In this document: positions 22,004-34,129 of the stretch, one piece after another
How the letters are laid out: each line of letters opens with the position of its first letter
Position numbering within the stretch: the stretch's first letter is position 1
Source of the DNA: Ctena decussata
Taxonomy: Eukaryota > Mollusca > Bivalvia > Lucinida > Lucinidae
DNA: 64,000 nt
NCBI GenBank assembly: GCA_963989385.1
Contig: OZ022511.1
Span: forward strand, 7,316,001 to 7,380,000
Reading direction: 5' to 3'
The notes under the pieces: model-generated
Told to the model about the DNA's origin: nothing
Database searches by the model: none
What the model saw: the letters and a program-made list of their open reading frames with translations, nothing else
Made by a program: the position numbers and the translations under genes

Positions 22004-22994
22004 GTTTGTAGGGTTTGTGCTAAATAGAAATTCTTCTTCACACAATCAAATGTTTAGTGTATCATATGCTATATATCTGTGTACATGGTGGCTGTTTGAG
22101 ATTTCACCTCTTTTTAGCAGTCAAGCATAATTATGTTGTAGTCTGAGTATAAGATAATAATGCATCTGTTAAACAGATAATGTCAATCAGAAGCATAAAA
22201 GAATGACAATATATTACTTATATGTGTTTCAAAGTGTACCCTTTATACCAAGGCCCATGGGTCTTCAGTTGGGGGATTTGCCATCTCCTCTGATGGCAAT
22301 TTTTCTACACTGTAGAGTGAGTCAGACAAGTACCAACTGTGTGAATGAAGCATATCCCAGTTAACCCAGTTTGCATCCCAGTTACCTAGTGTAAGTAAGT
22401 GGTTAGGTGCTTCAGACCTTGGATCATAGACTCACAGATCATTCGAGTCTCACTGGACTGTAGATTTTGTCTCTATTTAAATGGCACTTCCGTGTTCAAA
22501 CGATAACCCTGAGTTGATCTTGGCCTAATTTTTACAGATTATGAGATAACTCATAAGTCAGACATGTGCTTCCGAATGCTTGAGAAATTTCTGTAATTTA
22601 ATGAGATATCTTTGAATTTGTTGAAACCTTTTGTATAAAAGTTTGTATGTACAGTCAAATAAATGGTTACGTGAAGTTTATTGAGTACAGAGGTCAGTAT
22701 TGATCAGTTTTTTAATCAAGGTCACTCATATTTCACCAACTTCGAATTTTCCTGGTAGCCAATATGGCTGTCATGCTGCTTTGCACATATCGTTAAAAAG
22801 CTTCCACAATCAAATGGCCCGTGAAACTGAAACTTGGTACATGTTCACAGCATTTGAAATTAATATACTCTCCGGTTTGTTCAAATGGTGACCCTAGGTT
22901 GACCTTTGACCTTTTTACTTAGGTGAGCTATTCAGGTGTTTTTGGTACATGTACATGCATTTGCATGTACTGTAAAAAAGAATTACTGAAAAAT
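22004..22994. other. no supported feature
   Basis: AT-rich. GACCCTAGGTTGACCTTTGACC near 22890 resembles cores of pearl-like repeats. Confidence 0.3.
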
Positions 22995-24062
22995 CATTTT
23001 TGTCACACCTGCTTTAGCAAGGTGCGATATAGGCGTCCGGTTTTCCGTCTGTCAGTCTGTCCATCATTCCGTTCACATTTACGTTAACCCCGGCGTTAAA
23101 TGTTAATTTCTCCAAAACCACTGCACCCATGGTTCTCAAATTTCATATGGAGCATGACCAGACTGCAAGACTTCAGAATGGTAAAAATCAGCCAGGTCAA
23201 GAATCCAAGGTGGCCACCATTGCAAAAAATTTCTGTTCACATTAATTTTACGTTAACCCTGGCGTTAAATTCTATTTAATTATAAACCACTGCACCCATT
23301 GTTCTCAAATTTCATATGGAGCATGACCAGACTGCAAGACTTCAGAATGATAAAAATCAGTCAGGTCGAGAATCCAAGATGGCCACCATTGCAACAAATT
23401 TCCGTTCACATTGATTTTACGTTAATCCTGGCGTTAAATTCTATTTAATTAAAAACCAATACACCCATTGTTCTCAGATTTCATATGGAGCATGACCAGA
23501 CTGCAAGACTTCAGAATGGTAAAATTCAGCCAGGTCGAGAATCCAAGGTGGCTGCCTGATTGCAACAAAAAAGCACTCACATTTACGTTCACCTTTGCGT
23601 TAAAGTCTATTTAATAAATTTCTCCAAATCCACAGCATCCATGGTTCTTAAATTTCATATGGAGCATGACCAGACTGCAATGCTTCAGATAGATAAAATT
23701 CAGCTGGGTCGAGAATCCAAAATGCTTGTCATTGCAACAATAAACGTTCTTATTTACGCAGTCGCTAACCCTGGTGTCAAAGTCTGTTCAATTAATTTCT
23801 CCAAAACCATTGCACCCATAGTTTTCAAATTTCATATAAAGCATGAACAGACTGCACCTCTCCAGAATGATAAAATTCAGCCAGGTCGAGAATCCAAGAT
23901 GGCTGCCTTTACTCTAAATGGCAAAAACAACAGAATCAGCTTCTATTTCGGAACATTTAGTATATCTGGTTGAAATGTTGCATGGACCATCAGTGGGCCA
24001 TGACCTCAGCTACTGTGGAAGTGCAATGCAGGTGCGACATAGCATTCCGAGGAATTCTTGTT
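22995..24062 (+). repeat. tandem array of five ~170-bp units with arms
   Basis: The marker GTTCTCAAATTTCATATGG starts at 23132, 23301, 23470, 23644 (GTTCTT) and 23821 (GTTTTC), a period of 169-177. The left arm has GCTTTAGCAAGGTGCGATAT and a GTCTGTCAGTCTGTCC stretch; the right arm has GGTGCGACATAGCATTCC. A 137-codon frame at 23560-23973 is just a read-through of the units. The design resembles pearl-like bivalve elements. Confidence 0.75.
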
Positions 24063-24222
24063 CATTTTATACATTTTAGGAGATTTTAACTGTAATCCGG
24101 CACATCTGATTGGGAGACAAGTCACAGCCTAAGAAGACTTAGATATTTGTATTGGCTGGTTCATACACATTGGTGTTTGTCTGTGATTAACTCAGCAATC
24201 ATCAATTCTGTATATTACTTAG

Positions 24223-24278
24223 AGCTTGCCATACAAGATTTCAACAACTTCGACAAAGTCACCAAGAAGAAAAAATGA
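24223..24278 (+). CDS. tentative terminal exon of an unknown gene
   Basis: A TATATTACTTAG acceptor is followed by LAIQDFNNFDKVTKKKK and a TGA at 24276. It joins 21957-22003 in phase. A Lys-rich C-terminus is common in nuclear or ribosome-biogenesis proteins, but I cannot name the gene. Confidence 0.25.
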
Positions 24279-24363
24279 AAATGCTACATACTGGTTTGAG
24301 GTATCTGGGGTTAAGGAAGCCTTAGATATAAAGCTTTAATAGGAAGGTATGTACGATTATTTT

Positions 24364-24760
24364 TTATGTCTCCCCCCGAAGGGGTCGGAGACATATTGTT
24401 TTTGTCCTGGTCGTCTGACTGTCCGTCCGTCTGTCACAAATCATGTCCGCTCAATAACTCTGTAACTGATTGAGGTAATTTCACGAAACTTAGTACAAAT
24501 ATAAAGCATCATCAGACGACGTGCAGAGAGCAAGACCTGTAACTCCACCTACATTTTTTACGGAATTATGCCCCTTTGAAAATTTTATTATGGAACTCGT
24601 ATCCTAATAACTCTGTAACAGATTGATGTAATTTCACAAAACTTAGTACAAATATAAAGCATCATCAGACGACATGCAGAGAGCAAGACCCGTAACTCCA
24701 CCTACATTTTTTTACGGAATTATGCCCCTTTGAATATTTTATTCAATAATCACTGAACAG
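24364..24760 (+). repeat. GTCTCCCCCCGAAGGGG-headed repeat with two tandem units
   Basis: It starts with a hairpin GTCTCCCCCCGAAGGGGTC / GGAGAC and a GTCCGTCCGTCTGTC stretch. Two ~145-bp units then share CTTAGTACAAATATAAAGC, near 24490 and 24634. Confidence 0.7.
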
Positions 24761-25084
24761 GCTTTGTCCAAATTTGTTTCAGAATGATCCATGCATGTAG
24801 TTCTTTCAAACTTCTCCAGAATAAAAAAAGGTCGATCGCCTTGAGCGTTGGTATGTAGCATTGGGTACTCGAGGACTACAAAAGTAGGTCAAAGGATGAC
24901 ATTGTGTTGAGGTAAAAGTTTCCTTTTTGATGCAGTAATATGGGACAATGCTAGAACATAAGAATTAATGATGAATATTGAAATTTTGGCCTAAGCATCG
25001 GTATATACATCCATCTTAAGAAGTAGACATATCAAGTGGATGGGAACGCACGTATATAGGTAACACCTATTTAATTCATATTAC
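24761..25084. other. unassigned, repeat-like
   Basis: Probably the continuation of the preceding repeat; no gene seen. Confidence 0.3.
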
Positions 25085-25206
25085 CGTGTGAACGTGGATG
25101 CATCTACTTCGCTCGACTGAGTCCATATGTTGAAGGTTTTCCCAAACATGTCACTGGAGTTGATCTCAATGGTGTAGATTCCTAGGTACGGTCTCACGGT
25201 GGCAAT
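25085..25206 (-). CDS. single exon resembling hemicentin/VWA-type beta-sandwich
   Basis: Minus strand, 122 bp between a TTTATAG acceptor and a GTAATA donor. The peptide includes VRPYLGIYTIEINSSD and later SSEVDASTF. In hemicentin and VWA7-like proteins a P-x-G-x-W/Y-T-I/V-E-V strand pair followed by S-x-x-D-F lies after the VWA domain, and this matches that pattern. In the frame used, a stop lies immediately before the acceptor, consistent with a true splice boundary. No other exon of the gene was found in the window. Confidence 0.45.
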
Positions 25207-25959
25207 CTATAAATGCACTGAAATGACCTAATATTTCTTGTGTTGACATGATTACTCGGGTCGCTACATGTACGCCCTCTCGTGCTCACATGGACACGGC
25301 CAACACACAACTAGATTTGGTTGGTTGGTTGATTTAGTGTAAACAATATTTTATTCAACATACTGAGCAAATATGAACACTACAATCTCACAAGAACAAT
25401 AACTCTATACAGTAGCTTGAAAGGGATTCAGAAGAAAGTCTACGACTTATGTAATCTGTATCCCACTGTTACTGTATACAATTTTCTAAAAAACAAGTGA
25501 TTTGAAGTATACTATATCCAAAGTTAAAGTCTGTAAATGATTTATCAAACAGTAATTCAATAAGTATAAAGTTAAAAAACTCAGTAGACTAATGTCGAAA
25601 TGAAGGTATTTCCGAAAGAAGAAAATAGAATAGACATACTAATGAATTTCAACTCTTTGTACTAAAACAGTCTCAACAAAAAAGGTAAGTTGTTGTATCT
25701 GGTTTGTTGAAGCTCCACGGGGAATGGAAAATAAATTGCAATCAGTCATTCTGCTTTGCCTGTAAAGATAAACAATAAATAGTCGCCAAGAAAAGTTTTG
25801 GATGTCTTTTAACCAGAGTCTCAATATGTCATGCATATTTGTATGCTTGTATGCAACCATATATGGCAGTGAAAAAAACAAAAACAAAAAAACGTCAGCA
25901 GATATTTATGAGAATGATTATTACATGTGGTTTATTTAAGTTATTTATGTGCTCTCGCA
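25207..25959. other. 3' UTR of the LINE and unassigned DNA
   Basis: The part next to 25959 should be the 3' end of the minus-strand LINE. A (TTGG)n stretch lies near 25320. No clear LINE tail was identified. Confidence 0.35.
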
Positions 25960-28196
25960 TTATGCAATTTCGAACCGTTTAGATTTTATCAAAAACTCTT
26001 GAACAGCTAAGAATATGTGTCGGTTTTCAATATCAGTCAGTTGTTCATTACCAAAAAGAAGTGTATTTAGAGTGGGCTGACAAATAGGAGTGATTTTGCT
26101 AAGGAGTTCTTGTCTGAGATCATGAAAGCGTTCACAGTTGAACAGAAGATGATTAGTATCCTCAACTACTTGACATTCACACAACGGACTGTCTATAATA
26201 TTTTTAGAAAATAGATGTTGATTGAGAGAGCTACAAGTTGTTCTTAAACGTGCATGATAAATCTGGCCTAGTCTCATACCGTCAAAATAAAAGGAGGGTA
26301 TTTTCACAATATTAGAATTTAACTCGTGCTTAAAGGCAGCTATGCTCGGTAAATCACGTACATCTTCTATAAGTTCGTTCCATTCCCTTATTACAGACGG
26401 TAAAAAAGATTTGTAATAAAGCTGAGAGCTTGCATGAACAGTAAGTAAATCTGAAGAGTTCCGTAACAGATAATTAGTGGTGCTTCCAATAGTTGGGGGA
26501 ACTAGAGAAGACAAGTAATTAGGAGATAGACTATTTTGCATTTTATAAAATAATAGAAGTTTATGCTTTTTCCTGCGATTTAAAAGAGTTTCCCAACCAG
26601 TCTCATGAGTAAGAGAATTTATCGAAACCAATGCGGTAGCTCCTGTTACGATACGGGCTGCTTCATATTGGATTTTTTCAAGTTCATTTATCTCATACTG
26701 GGTACAATTGTTCCATACGACATCGGCATACTCAAGGATAGGGCGAATGAAAGTAAAATATATTATTTGAAGCGATTTCCTATCGAGTTTAAATTTTAGT
26801 TTCCTCATAACGTTTATGCGAGTCCATGCTTTTGATTTAATATAATCTAAATGATCATGCCATGTACAGTCACTAGAGAATACTACACCTAAATGTTTAT
26901 GCAAATTAACTTCTTGAATAGCTTGTTGGTCCATTACAACATTAGGATGGTTTGGTTTATTACGTTTCCTTGAGAAAATGACAGACTCTGATTTTGACGG
27001 GTTAAATGTAACAAGCCATTGTTTTGCCCATTGGTGTATTTTATTAAGATCGGAATTTAATTGATTTGCAGCTTGAATGGGGTTATTCACTATAATGTAA
27101 AGAGTAGTATCATCCGCAAAGAGTCTAATTGAAGAGTTTATATTTACAACAATGTCGTTAATGTACAGAAGAAAAAGCAGGGGACCTAAAATGGAGCCTT
27201 GGGGAACACCGGCTTCAACAGAAGACCAGCTAGAACTTACACCAGGAATAACTACTCTTTGCTTCCTATTAGCCAAATAATCTGTAAACCACTGGAGAAG
27301 AGAGCCAGATATACCAACAGAATGTAGCTTAAAGAGAAGACCTTTATGCCAGACCCTGTCGAAAACTTTACTTATATCACAAAATACAGCACGAACTTCT
27401 TTGCCCTCGTCCAGGGCCTGGCAGAAAGTGTTATATATATCAACTAACTGATTGACAGTAGAATCTCCTGGAACAAAGCCAGACTGTAGAGTAGTGATTA
27501 CATGGTGATCATTTAAGAAATTATAAACGTATTTATGTACAATTTTCTCAAGAACTTTACCAAGAGTATTAAGTAGGGATATGGGTCTATAGTTGGATAC
27601 GTCTGTTGGGTCATTCTTTTTGAAAACAGGAGTAACATTAGCCTGTTTCCATTGATTAGGAACTTTGCCTTTAGCAAGAGAAAAGTTAAAGAGGTCAGCT
27701 AGAGGAGCAGATAGAGGTCGAGCAAGATCTTTTAATAGTCGATTATCAATAGAATCTGGGCCGGCAGCTTTTCCTGTCTTCAAGGTTTTTAAGATATCTT
27801 CAACTTCGTGAGAAGAAGTAGAAATAGATTCAAGTGTATAAGGAGGCACAAGATTTACTGTAGGTAAAGAGGCATTTCTATCATCCAGAATTGTTTGTTC
27901 AGTAAAAAACTGGTTTAAAATATTTGCTTTGTCGTTTTCATTGGTATAAATTATATCATCTTTGCAAAGTGGAGAAAAAGTTGATGGCTGTTCTGGTGTA
28001 ATAAAATATTTTAAAGTTCGCCACCAGTCTTTTTGACTAAGATCAGTAGATTTAAGTTTTTCTGTTAGTTTTTCAAGTTGACGTTTTTTAGATTGTCGAA
28101 TTTCAAAAGTTTCTTTGTTTCGAGCATTTTTGTATGTCTCAAAATCAGCCATATTTTTTTATCTTTTATATTTGTCGTAAATTCGTTTCCGTTTGC

Positions 28197-30616
28197 CACT
28201 GATTCTCAAGAAAGTGTAACTTTTGGGTGGTTAAAAAATCGAAAAAGTAAGCAAGTCATATAGAGATATTTCACTGTCATTTTACAACTTTGGTATCTCA
28301 CGAAGCTAAATCTAAAGTATTGCACAGTAAAGATCAGGTGAATTCAGATAACGAGAGATAACGTGACGGCACTAAACTTTCTCTCGAGTATTCTACGAGT
28401 CGTGTATACCTATAGACTTGAAGCAATTACTGGAAGTAAAAGGGTATAATCCACCGAAGAGACAAGTGATTTTGTTTAGGACGAAGTTGAGCTCTAGAAA
28501 TCTTCACTCTGTTATTTCTGAAAAAGCAACATGCTCTTCCTCTACCAAAAAGAAGCAAACGACCTCATTGTACTTAACTAACATGAAAGAAAACTATTCC
28601 TGCAAAACACATAAAGTTAAAGATTTGAAATCCTCAAGGAAAACCCCTGTTTTAAACTTTGAAACTGCAACCTGTCTGTATAAAACGCAAATGCTTTATA
28701 GAGCATCTAGAATGGTTACACTGCTATTCATGTCTTCTGTACTGTCCCGTAAAATACACGATCTTAAAATGTGACAGTGAACTGTTTGTGTTTAGATACA
28801 AGTATTAACATAAATGGCTAAATGCGATATTGTTATATGAACAAGTTCTATGTTTGACCACAGAGAAGTGTTTGCGTTACAATTTCCCAGCCTGTTTGCT
28901 TTTTTTATGTCAGCAGTACTGCTTTGCATTTCAAGTTCTTTTTCTCAGTTCTTAAATAGAAAACTTGAAATCTCAATAGTTGTCATATGAGACTTTCCGA
29001 CAAGAATATTTCAAGATACATGCATCTAAAGGTCAAGCACCTTTGACTTGTATATATTATGTTGCTATATGACAATATATTACCATAAAATCATCTTATT
29101 AAGGCAGTGAAACTTGTTTTTAGTTTGTAATTTACGGGACATTAATATTGTATTTGATCGCACAATTTCTCCAGTCTTCCCACTAAGAAAATATCCAATT
29201 TGTGAGGAAAATAACACTTATATAACACTTATAGATAACTAAACCGCAGAAAAACATCATTTCTAGCGCCATATAACTTGCGAATTAGGCAATTTATTTT
29301 TGCAGATATGAAATTTAACCAAATTTTCCAAGAAAACAAATTAAAATTACAGATAAAGAGAACAGATTACTCAGTCTAGGGCAGAGAATAAAGACACATA
29401 TATAATAATTAATTTAGAACATAATTTCTAATCCTCAGGTTTGTCGGAACGATTTTTCTTTAAAGAACTGCTATAAAATGTAACTGTATTTTACGGGACA
29501 CATTTCTGTATTATACGGGACTGCTCGAACGTCGATTTATTGCCTAAAAATAGACCATAGTGCATCAGTGTTTCATTTTAATTGCCCAATACAATTAGTG
29601 GAAAATATTTAGCGCATATATGGACATATCAAATTCAGTTTCAGAAGGAGATAAATACTAAATGAATATTTTGTTGAATCAAGAAATCATAATATGAAAA
29701 ATTAAAAAAACTGAAAATTTCTCCCATGTTTTCAATCTTTTTCAGCTTCCGATTGGCCGTTCATGTGTACATTTTTAAATGAATAAGACAATGTGCCCTT
29801 TTTAAGAGTGTATAAGCTTCTTGCTGGGTCCATTCCTGTACTACTCAGAATTACTGTCCCGTATAATACGTCCCGTAAAATAATTTTATGAAACGTGAAA
29901 CTTATTTTCTACGAAGCATATTCGTTAAGGGTTACGATAGTTGTCCAATGACCAGTAGGGGTTGTATCCTTTCTACGACAGGCAATAGGTGTCTTTCTTG
30001 TTTATATACTGGGTGACTTTGGCTTGACTCGTAAAATACACTTGAAAAATTACGTTTTTTTCAGAATACTAAGGACGCGTCAAAACAAAATTTGAATTTA
30101 ATAGATAGTAAAACACTATTTATGACCCGTCAGAGTGACTGATTATGACCTCGTTGATGAAAAAACAAACCTTGTTAGCCTCATCCGAAACTTTGGAATG
30201 CATTGTTAATGCTTGGGCTCGTAGAATACACAGAACTCAGTGACAAGAAACGGTCATGAGTTAAACAAAGCATTGTGTTCCAACGTATACCCATTATTCA
30301 CTAGTCGAAAGGACTCGATAAAACCAAACTTTCCAAGTAAAGACTATTTGCTTCACGCCGAAAGTCTTCAAAAGAATTTAAGGTAAATATTGACATCTTT
30401 AATTATGACATGCAAAAAATAGGGGGGTCCTTCAGTATCAGGTATGATAATGTGAGTATTTCCGTGTATTTGAATCAATATTATAACTTAAATATTTTAG
30501 GTAGTAGCAGAAATTTCAGAGCATGCACTTATTTGAATTAATCGACAACTCAAAATAAAATTATACATGCGTTTAAAGCCATGACACCATTCGTTACACT
30601 TTCTTGAGAATCAGTG
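28197..30616 (+). mobile_element. 2,420-bp CACTG-ended DNA element, copy 1 (Chapaev-like, non-autonomous)
   Basis: Terminal inverted repeats begin CACTGATTCTCAAGAAAGTG. The target TTGC is duplicated at 28193-28196 and 30617-30620. CACTG/CACTA ends with a 4-bp duplication are described for Chapaev elements of the CMC group. It sits in the linker of the LINE ORF2, and removing it with one target copy keeps the frame. A second copy of the same length is at 41086-43505. No transposase is encoded. A 118-codon frame at 28418-28774 is only partly shared by the other copy and shows no sign of selection. Confidence 0.85.
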
Positions 30617-30969
30617 TTGCGCATTAATCGTTTTATATTAGTAGTTAGCCAGGGAGGGTCGGATTTACGCACTTTAATGTCTGTGTTTGGTATATGTTTT
30701 TTAGCAAGTTTAGTAATACATTCCGTGATATTATTAGTGTACGTGTCTAGATCATCATTCTTAAGAGAACTCCAATCAGTACTATCCAAATCACGCGAAA
30801 AGGACTGATAGTCTCCCCTGTCATATAACCAAACATGTCTGGTATAAACGGGGGTGATAATTTTATCGAAATTTAGTACGCAATATACAGGGCAGTGGTA
30901 CCTTATATTTTGGTCCAAGATAGGCTCTCCTACGCCACTCAAGAGTATATTGTTTATATTAGAAGTTAA

Positions 30970-31800
30970 GGAGGACGATCCCGGAAGAACTCTGTTCTTG
31001 CTTGTTTAAAAAACGAACAGAGTTATTGTTCATCATCAAATCGACTAACTGTGGAGTAAATACAGTTATAATATACACTTATAATATCTACCGTAAAGAT
31101 CCTAAGTCGGGCACATAGGTCTGTACAAACAGTGGAAACTGAGATCAGACTGTTCCTTAGGAACCAGAATGATCAAGATCTTCACAGTTTCCATTCCATC
31201 TGCGCATTTTTGTCGACATTACTCTATGGTAGAACCGAATAACAGGAAAATAAATAATAGGGCAAGGACCGGCTGTGCTTGCAGCAGGTGCAGAATTTGG
31301 GCAGTCTGTTTTGGGGATATTTTGAACTTAAACATTGTTTTTCTAGGAAACGAAACGGTGAAATGTTTTTTTTTTGTTTTATTCTTTAACATACGACGTA
31401 AGTTTTACTAAAATAATACGCATAAGCATGCCCCATCGATTGATAATATTTTTCATGACGTTTTTCATGAAATTCAATTTTCTTGCATTTTTTCAAAGAA
31501 TGTAAAAATATACTTATTAACAAGAAAACTGCAATTTTTTGTTATCAGTTTGTTTCAAATATCATATATTACAGATTATATGATTTGCTGAAATGAAAGT
31601 GCATTCATGTGCTAGAGATATGAATTTTAATGGAAAATGTTTAAAAATAATATGTAGAAATACAAAATATTGTTTTTTAGGAAAACAAAACGGTGAAAAT
31701 TGTTTTTTTCTTACCCAAATGTTTTATAGCTCTTTGGGTTATTTAGATGGTATAATGGTTTGAATGCCCCGCCAATATTTCTATTCAGTATTCGTCTACC
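30970..31800. mobile_element. 831-bp element flanked by duplicated TTAA
   Basis: TTAA occurs at 30966-30969 and 31801-31804, and the LINE frame resumes exactly if the element and one TTAA are removed. Ends are weakly inverted: GGAGGACGA and, on the other strand, GGTAGACGA. The TTAA target is used by piggyBac and many Kolobok elements. Inside is a GATCAGACTG-type stretch near 31140 and a direct repeat with AACGGTGAAA near 31350 and 31690. Confidence 0.75.
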
Positions 31801-32422
31801 TTAAGAACAGGTCAATAATAGAAGACGATGATTCCGTATGATGTGTTGGCTCATTTATGAGTTGATCTAGACTAAAATGTTGACACAAATCAAATACCTT
31901 TTTATTTGAATTCGGTTTCAAAACGTCTAAGTTAAAGTCACCAGTGATAAGTATATGTTGTATATTAGTATCAAATGCAAGTGATATAGAATCTTCAATG
32001 GACGATAGGACATCTTGAGTAGAGTTGGGAGGTCTATAAAAGGTGCCTAAGAGAATTTTTTTGTTATAGATAGAAACCTCAACCCAAATACATTCAATAT
32101 TCGGGAGCTCAATATCATATCTACGGCGCGAATGAATATTTTGTTTCGCATACACACAAATTCCACCGTGATTATCACCAACTCGATCACGTCTGTATAG
32201 ATTATATTCATTTAAAGAAATTGTATCATTCGAAGTTCTTTCATCAAGCCATGTTTCAGTTAAGCATATAATATCGAAGTTACTCAGTTCAGATTCGAGA
32301 ATATCTACTTTATTTGAAATACTCTGAACGTTGTAATGAACAACTGAAAACTTATCTTTAATCATATTTAAGTCATCTGAATCTGACAATAAGTTAGAGG
32401 AGCTTGTTGAGGCTTCAGAAAT

Positions 32423-32455
32423 CGGACCAGGATTAGGTTCAATACCTGCAAGAAG
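32423..32455 (-). other. 2A-like ribosome-skipping motif at the LINE ORF2 N-terminus
   Basis: Residues 40-50 of the ORF read LLAGIEPNPGP, preceded by a hydrophobic run. The NPGP core is exact; the usual D before I/V-E is G here. 2A-like sequences at this place are known in APE-type LINEs of sea urchins, molluscs and lancelets. Confidence 0.7.
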
Positions 32456-32572
32456 CAATAATGACATAATTATCAAAAGTTCAAAGAAATTTAAATATTC
32501 AAGACCCTTAATCCTAAAATGGCGACTATAATGCAATCCAATCCGCATACGATAAATTTCAATTTCTATCAT

Positions 32573-32861
32573 TATGTAATACTATCTACTAGAGCCCTGA
32601 GCAATTTTTTGGATGCGGACGGATTCATAGATATACACTTGAGATCCATACAGATAAAAATAAGCAGAACAAAATATTCCCCGTGAAGCATCAGCAGCCT
32701 ACAACAAAACATGATAGTTAGACAAAGACACAAATTTCTCAGAATTTAGTTAGATTCTAAGGGAGGAGGATTTTCAGCTTAATCGTATAAGCGTTACCTG
32801 TTACGCACCGTATTGTAAATACTTTTCTAATTTATTAACACACTACAAAAAAGTCATCAAC
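32573..32861. other. no recognised feature
   Basis: Lies upstream of ORF2; possibly LINE leader or later insertions. Confidence 0.3.
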
Positions 32862-32945
32862 CCAGCATGCACAAAACCCAAAAGCAACACTGAATCAACG
32901 TTGAATAGGCGTCATGGCGTGGATTCAATGCTGATTCACTACCGC
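32862..32945. repeat. ACGTTGA mini-palindrome, copy 4
   Basis: Left end CCCAGCATGCAC, internal TGAATCAACGTTGAATAGG and GTCATGGCG. Confidence 0.55.
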
Positions 32946-33399
32946 CTCAAAGTCGCTGTCCCTCTGGAAAAAGTTTACATTATCTGGCTTCATAATCCAG
33001 ATCAACAAAAAGCTGGGAAGACTGAATATAATTGTAAACAAACAACATAATTTAAGCAGTCAAATTATAAAGATAAGGAACAATATATCTACAAAATGGT
33101 AGGGAAACGTTCACAGTCTCCATTTCAGTTGCAACATTCACTAACCACTATCATCTAGCCAGAGAAACTTGGGAAATTCCATAACAAAAGTATTCCCACC
33201 CTGCAATACTCGCCGGAGCGTCAGGCTAGGATTGCAGGGTTGATAGTGATATCAAATTATTATCAATCATATTTTGATATGCGGAACATATTAATATACA
33301 ATTACAGTTGTGCCATTAAACCAAATCCTTGTATACATATGGGTAGAACTTATAGTAAATATTTTTGCAAGGTAACTGTAAAGACTGGCTTAGACGGTT

Positions 33400-33925
33400 C
33401 TATTCCTCGATTTCTTTTCGTTGACTGGGCGGTGCTGTTAGAGGCTTGCCATTCAATGTCAAAATCGAGCAGTCCACATGAAAAATCGGTAAAGTAGCAT
33501 GCTCATGAGTTGTTACGCATAATTGGTAGATTAAAAATACCCGGTAAACGCTATCGGTCATCGCAAATGATAAACAGTTTCCATCCAGGCACACTACGTC
33601 GAATCGACGTCGGAGGAACGTCGATGCAATGTTTTGACGCTTTATTGACGCGTATACTGTACAAGGTTGTTCCATTGTCATAACGTTGCATCGACGTCGT
33701 TACAACGTTGTTTAGAGGCTGTCTGTATGCTGGGTTGGAAGAAATAAAAAAGAATATTGTTGTGCGATCTCCGATCATTCCGTGTCTTTTGTAAAGGTGA
33801 GCTTTGTTCTGCGCGAGTGAGCATAAAAATCATTACCGCATTATACCTTTTCAGAAAATAAACTGGTCGAAGGTAAGGTCAGAAATAAGCACCGCCCAGT
33901 CAACGAAAGGAAATCGAGGAATATT
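33400..33925. repeat. inverted repeat enclosing a mini-palindrome
   Basis: ATTCCTCGATTTC and GTTGACTGGGCGGTGCT at 33404-33435 pair with their complements at 33887-33921. Confidence 0.65.
33586..33735. repeat. ACGTCG mini-palindrome, copy 5
   Basis: Begins GGCACACTACGTCGAATCGA, with repeated ACGTCG and AACGTTG in both orientations; the right end is near GTATGCTGGG. Confidence 0.6.
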
Positions 33926-34129
33926 ACATGTAAATGCTTGTAAGACACGTAATGAATTGACGAGCTACGTGAACAGGTATAAAACTGCACTACATGTACG
34001 TTAACCGCGATCAGATGGAACCACCCAATCTGATAGGCTGAAAGTCGTGCACTGTTTAAATTCATTGATAAATTGTGAAAGGGCTAATGCGTACAATGGA
34101 TATTAACAATTCACTGTCAAATGCGACAC

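Larger units (their letters stand above)
25960..32572 (-). pseudogene. LINE ORF2 (APE endonuclease and reverse transcriptase), interrupted twice
   Basis: Minus strand, three blocks. 32572-31801: a hydrophobic start with a 2A-like motif, then the APE endonuclease (LTETWL, GTFYRPP, ITGDFNLD, IIDLFL). 30965-30617: end of the endonuclease (SGVGEPILDQN) and linker (PPWLTTNIKRLM). 28192-25960: RT with NYRPISLLN, the CDISKVFD Asp, GVPQGS and FADD near residues 345-348 of the last block, then the C-terminal CEC...HLLFNC motif. Subtracting the two insertions with one target copy each leaves 3,354 bases, about 1,117 residues, in one frame except for a TAA in an A-rich stretch just before the third block. 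The RT is of CR1/L2/Jockey type; the exact clade needs phylogeny. It is dead as it stands. Confidence 0.88.

Noticed and set aside
23560..23973. 137-codon ORF in the 170-bp array
   Set aside because: It is a read-through of the tandem units; its peptide is repetitive and unlike a domain.
22995..24062. CRISPR-like regular repeat spacing
   Set aside because: Units are ~170 bp, contiguous and diverged, in a eukaryotic context; there are no short repeats with unique spacers.
28418..28774. 118-codon ORF in the CACTG element
   Set aside because: Only its last ~70 codons are shared with the other copy. By eye six changes alter residues and two do not, which is what neutral drift would give.
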